Of a stretch of 64,000 nt of DNA, positions 62,701-64,000 are shown piece after piece; the first letter of the stretch is position 1; each line of letters opens with the position of its first letter. The position numbers and the translations under genes are program-made. The DNA comes from Megaustenia siamemsis (Eukaryota; Mollusca; Gastropoda; Stylommatophora; Ariophantidae), in the NCBI GenBank assembly GCA_032433765.1, contig JAVIAB010000051.1:146826568-146890567 (forward strand), written 5' to 3'. The notes under the pieces are model-generated. The model was not told the origin of the DNA. It saw nothing but the letters and a program-made list of their open reading frames with translations, and did no database searches.

Positions 62701-64000
62701 GGCCACATTGTGATCATGTTCCATGTAGATGAGAGCTGACTTTCCAATGTGTCAGTCTTTCAACAAGTCTAGCTTGTCACGTCCAGGCCACATTGTGATC
62801 ATGTTCCATGTAGATGAGAGCTGACTTTCCAATGTGTCAGTCTTTCAACAAGTCTAGCTTGTCACGTCCAGGCCACATTGTGATCATGTTCCATGTAGAT
62901 GAGAGCTGACTTTCCAATGTGTCAGTCTTTCAACAAGTCTAGCTTGTCACGTCCAGGCCACATTGTGATCATGTTCCATGTAGATGAGAGCTGACTTTCC
63001 AATGTGTCAGTCTTTCAACAAGTCTAGCTTGTCACGTCCAGGCCACATTGTGATCATGTTCCATGTAGATGAGAGCTGACTTTCCAATGTGTCAGTCTTT
63101 CAACAAGTCTAGCTTGTCACGTCCAGGCCACATTGTGATCATGTTCCATGTAGATGAGAGCTGACTTTCCAATGTGTCAGTCTTTCAACAAGTCTAGCTT
63201 GTCACGTCCAGGCCACATTGTGATCATGTTCCATGTAGATGAGAGCTGACTTTCCAATGTGTCAGTCTTTCAACAAGTCTAGCTTGTCACGTCCAGGCCA
63301 CATTGTGATCATGTTCCATGTAGATGAGAGCTGACTTTCCAATGTGTCAGTCTTTCAACAAGTCTAGCTTGTCACGTCCAGGCCACATTGTGATCATGTT
63401 CCATGTAGATGAGAGCTGACTTTCCAATGTGTCAGTCTTTCAACAAGTCTAGCTTGTCACGTCCAGGCCACATTGTGATCATGTTCCATGTAGATGAGAG
63501 CTGACTTTCCAATGTGTCAGTCTTTCAACAAGTCTAGCTTGTCACGTCCAGGCCACATTGTGATCATGTTCCATGTAGATGAGAGCTGACTTTCCAATGT
63601 GTCAGTCTTTCAACAAGTCTAGCTTGTCACGTCCAGGCCACATTGTGATCATGTTCCATGTAGATGAGAGCTGACTTTCCAATGTGTCAGTCTTTCAACA
63701 AGTCTAGCTTGTCACGTCCAGGCCACATTGTGATCATGTTCCATGTAGATGAGAGCTGACTTTCCAATGTGTCAGTCTTTCAACAAGTCTAGCTTGTCAC
63801 GTCCAGGCCACATTGTGATCATGTTCCATGTAGATGAGAGCTGACTTTCCAATGTGTCAGTCTTTCAACAAGTCTAGCTTGTCACGTCCAGGCCACATTG
63901 TGATCATGTTCCATGTAGATGAGAGCTGACTTTCCAATGTGTCAGTCTTTCAACAAGTCTAGCTTGTCACGTCCAGGCCACATTGTGATCATGTTCCATG

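Larger units (their letters stand above)
23773..64000. repeat. 85-bp satellite array, about 473 units, more than 40 kb, runs off the window
   Basis: Head-to-tail 85-bp units, each made of CATGTTCCATGTAGATGAGA, GCTGACTTTCCAATGTGTCA, GTCTTTCAACAAGTCTAGCT, TGTCACGTCCAGGCCACATT and GTGAT. The period is confirmed because identical text recurs every 1,020 bases (12 units), for example at 28,021 and 29,041. There are no reversed units. 85 is not a multiple of three, so every frame is closed and no protein is possible. Each unit contains short dyads: CTGAC...GTCAG, ACAAG-TCTAG-CTTGT, CACA-T-TGTG and the palindrome TGATCA. There is no CENP-B box. Two units make 170 bp, close to a nucleosome repeat. 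The array is interrupted once by an N gap and continues past the window end. Confidence 0.99.

Noticed and set aside
23773..64000. Regular repeats resembling a CRISPR array
   Set aside because: Whole 85-bp units repeat with no variable spacers, and the setting is a spliced eukaryotic genome with no cas genes. It is a satellite.

Overview
The window is eukaryotic, and almost certainly animal, genomic DNA. It is AT-rich and has no long intact open reading frames. It carries two GT-AG-spliced exons of a recognisable metazoan kinase gene, decayed APE-type non-LTR retrotransposons (LINEs), a mariner-like transposase remnant and a tRNA-derived SINE. The zinc-knuckle LINE tail and general repeat style would fit a lophotrochozoan such as a mollusc, but that is a weak inference; no species can be named from the sequence alone.

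Layout. 1-1750 is a 39-bp minisatellite cut by the window edge. 2342-3511 is a cluster of dead elements: a SINE (minus strand), a mariner-like fragment, a LINE C-terminus, and a 41-bp tandem array behind it. 3.9-13.4 kb is AT-rich DNA with a second SINE copy in the opposite orientation and many short tandem arrays (19, 23, about 30, 38, 40, 44 and 45 bp). It also holds two inverted copies of an unclassified dispersed element, one of which contains the 45-bp array. 13.4-18.98 kb has a candidate 3' terminal exon, a LINE 3' end and a 56-bp array of about 19 copies. 19.45-22.08 kb holds the last two exons of a Tousled-like kinase (TLK) gene on the minus strand. 23.19-23.86 kb is an internally deleted LINE, also on the minus strand.

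23,773 to the end of the window (more than 40.2 kb, about 473 units) is one 85-bp tandem satellite interrupted by a 100-N assembly gap. The main result is that this satellite can be traced to its source. Read on the minus strand, one unit plus its left flank reads in one frame through the N-terminal APE endonuclease coding sequence of the LINE at its edge. The unit is bounded by a TGGAAC direct repeat 85 bp apart in that source sequence, so its birth by duplication between short repeats can be read directly. Because the array begins 1.7 kb upstream of the penultimate TLK exon and I see no earlier TLK exon before it, it may fill a very large TLK intron.

Only the TLK exons look like a functional gene. 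Everything else recognisable is decayed mobile DNA or tandem repeats, and at least two of the arrays grew inside older dispersed elements.
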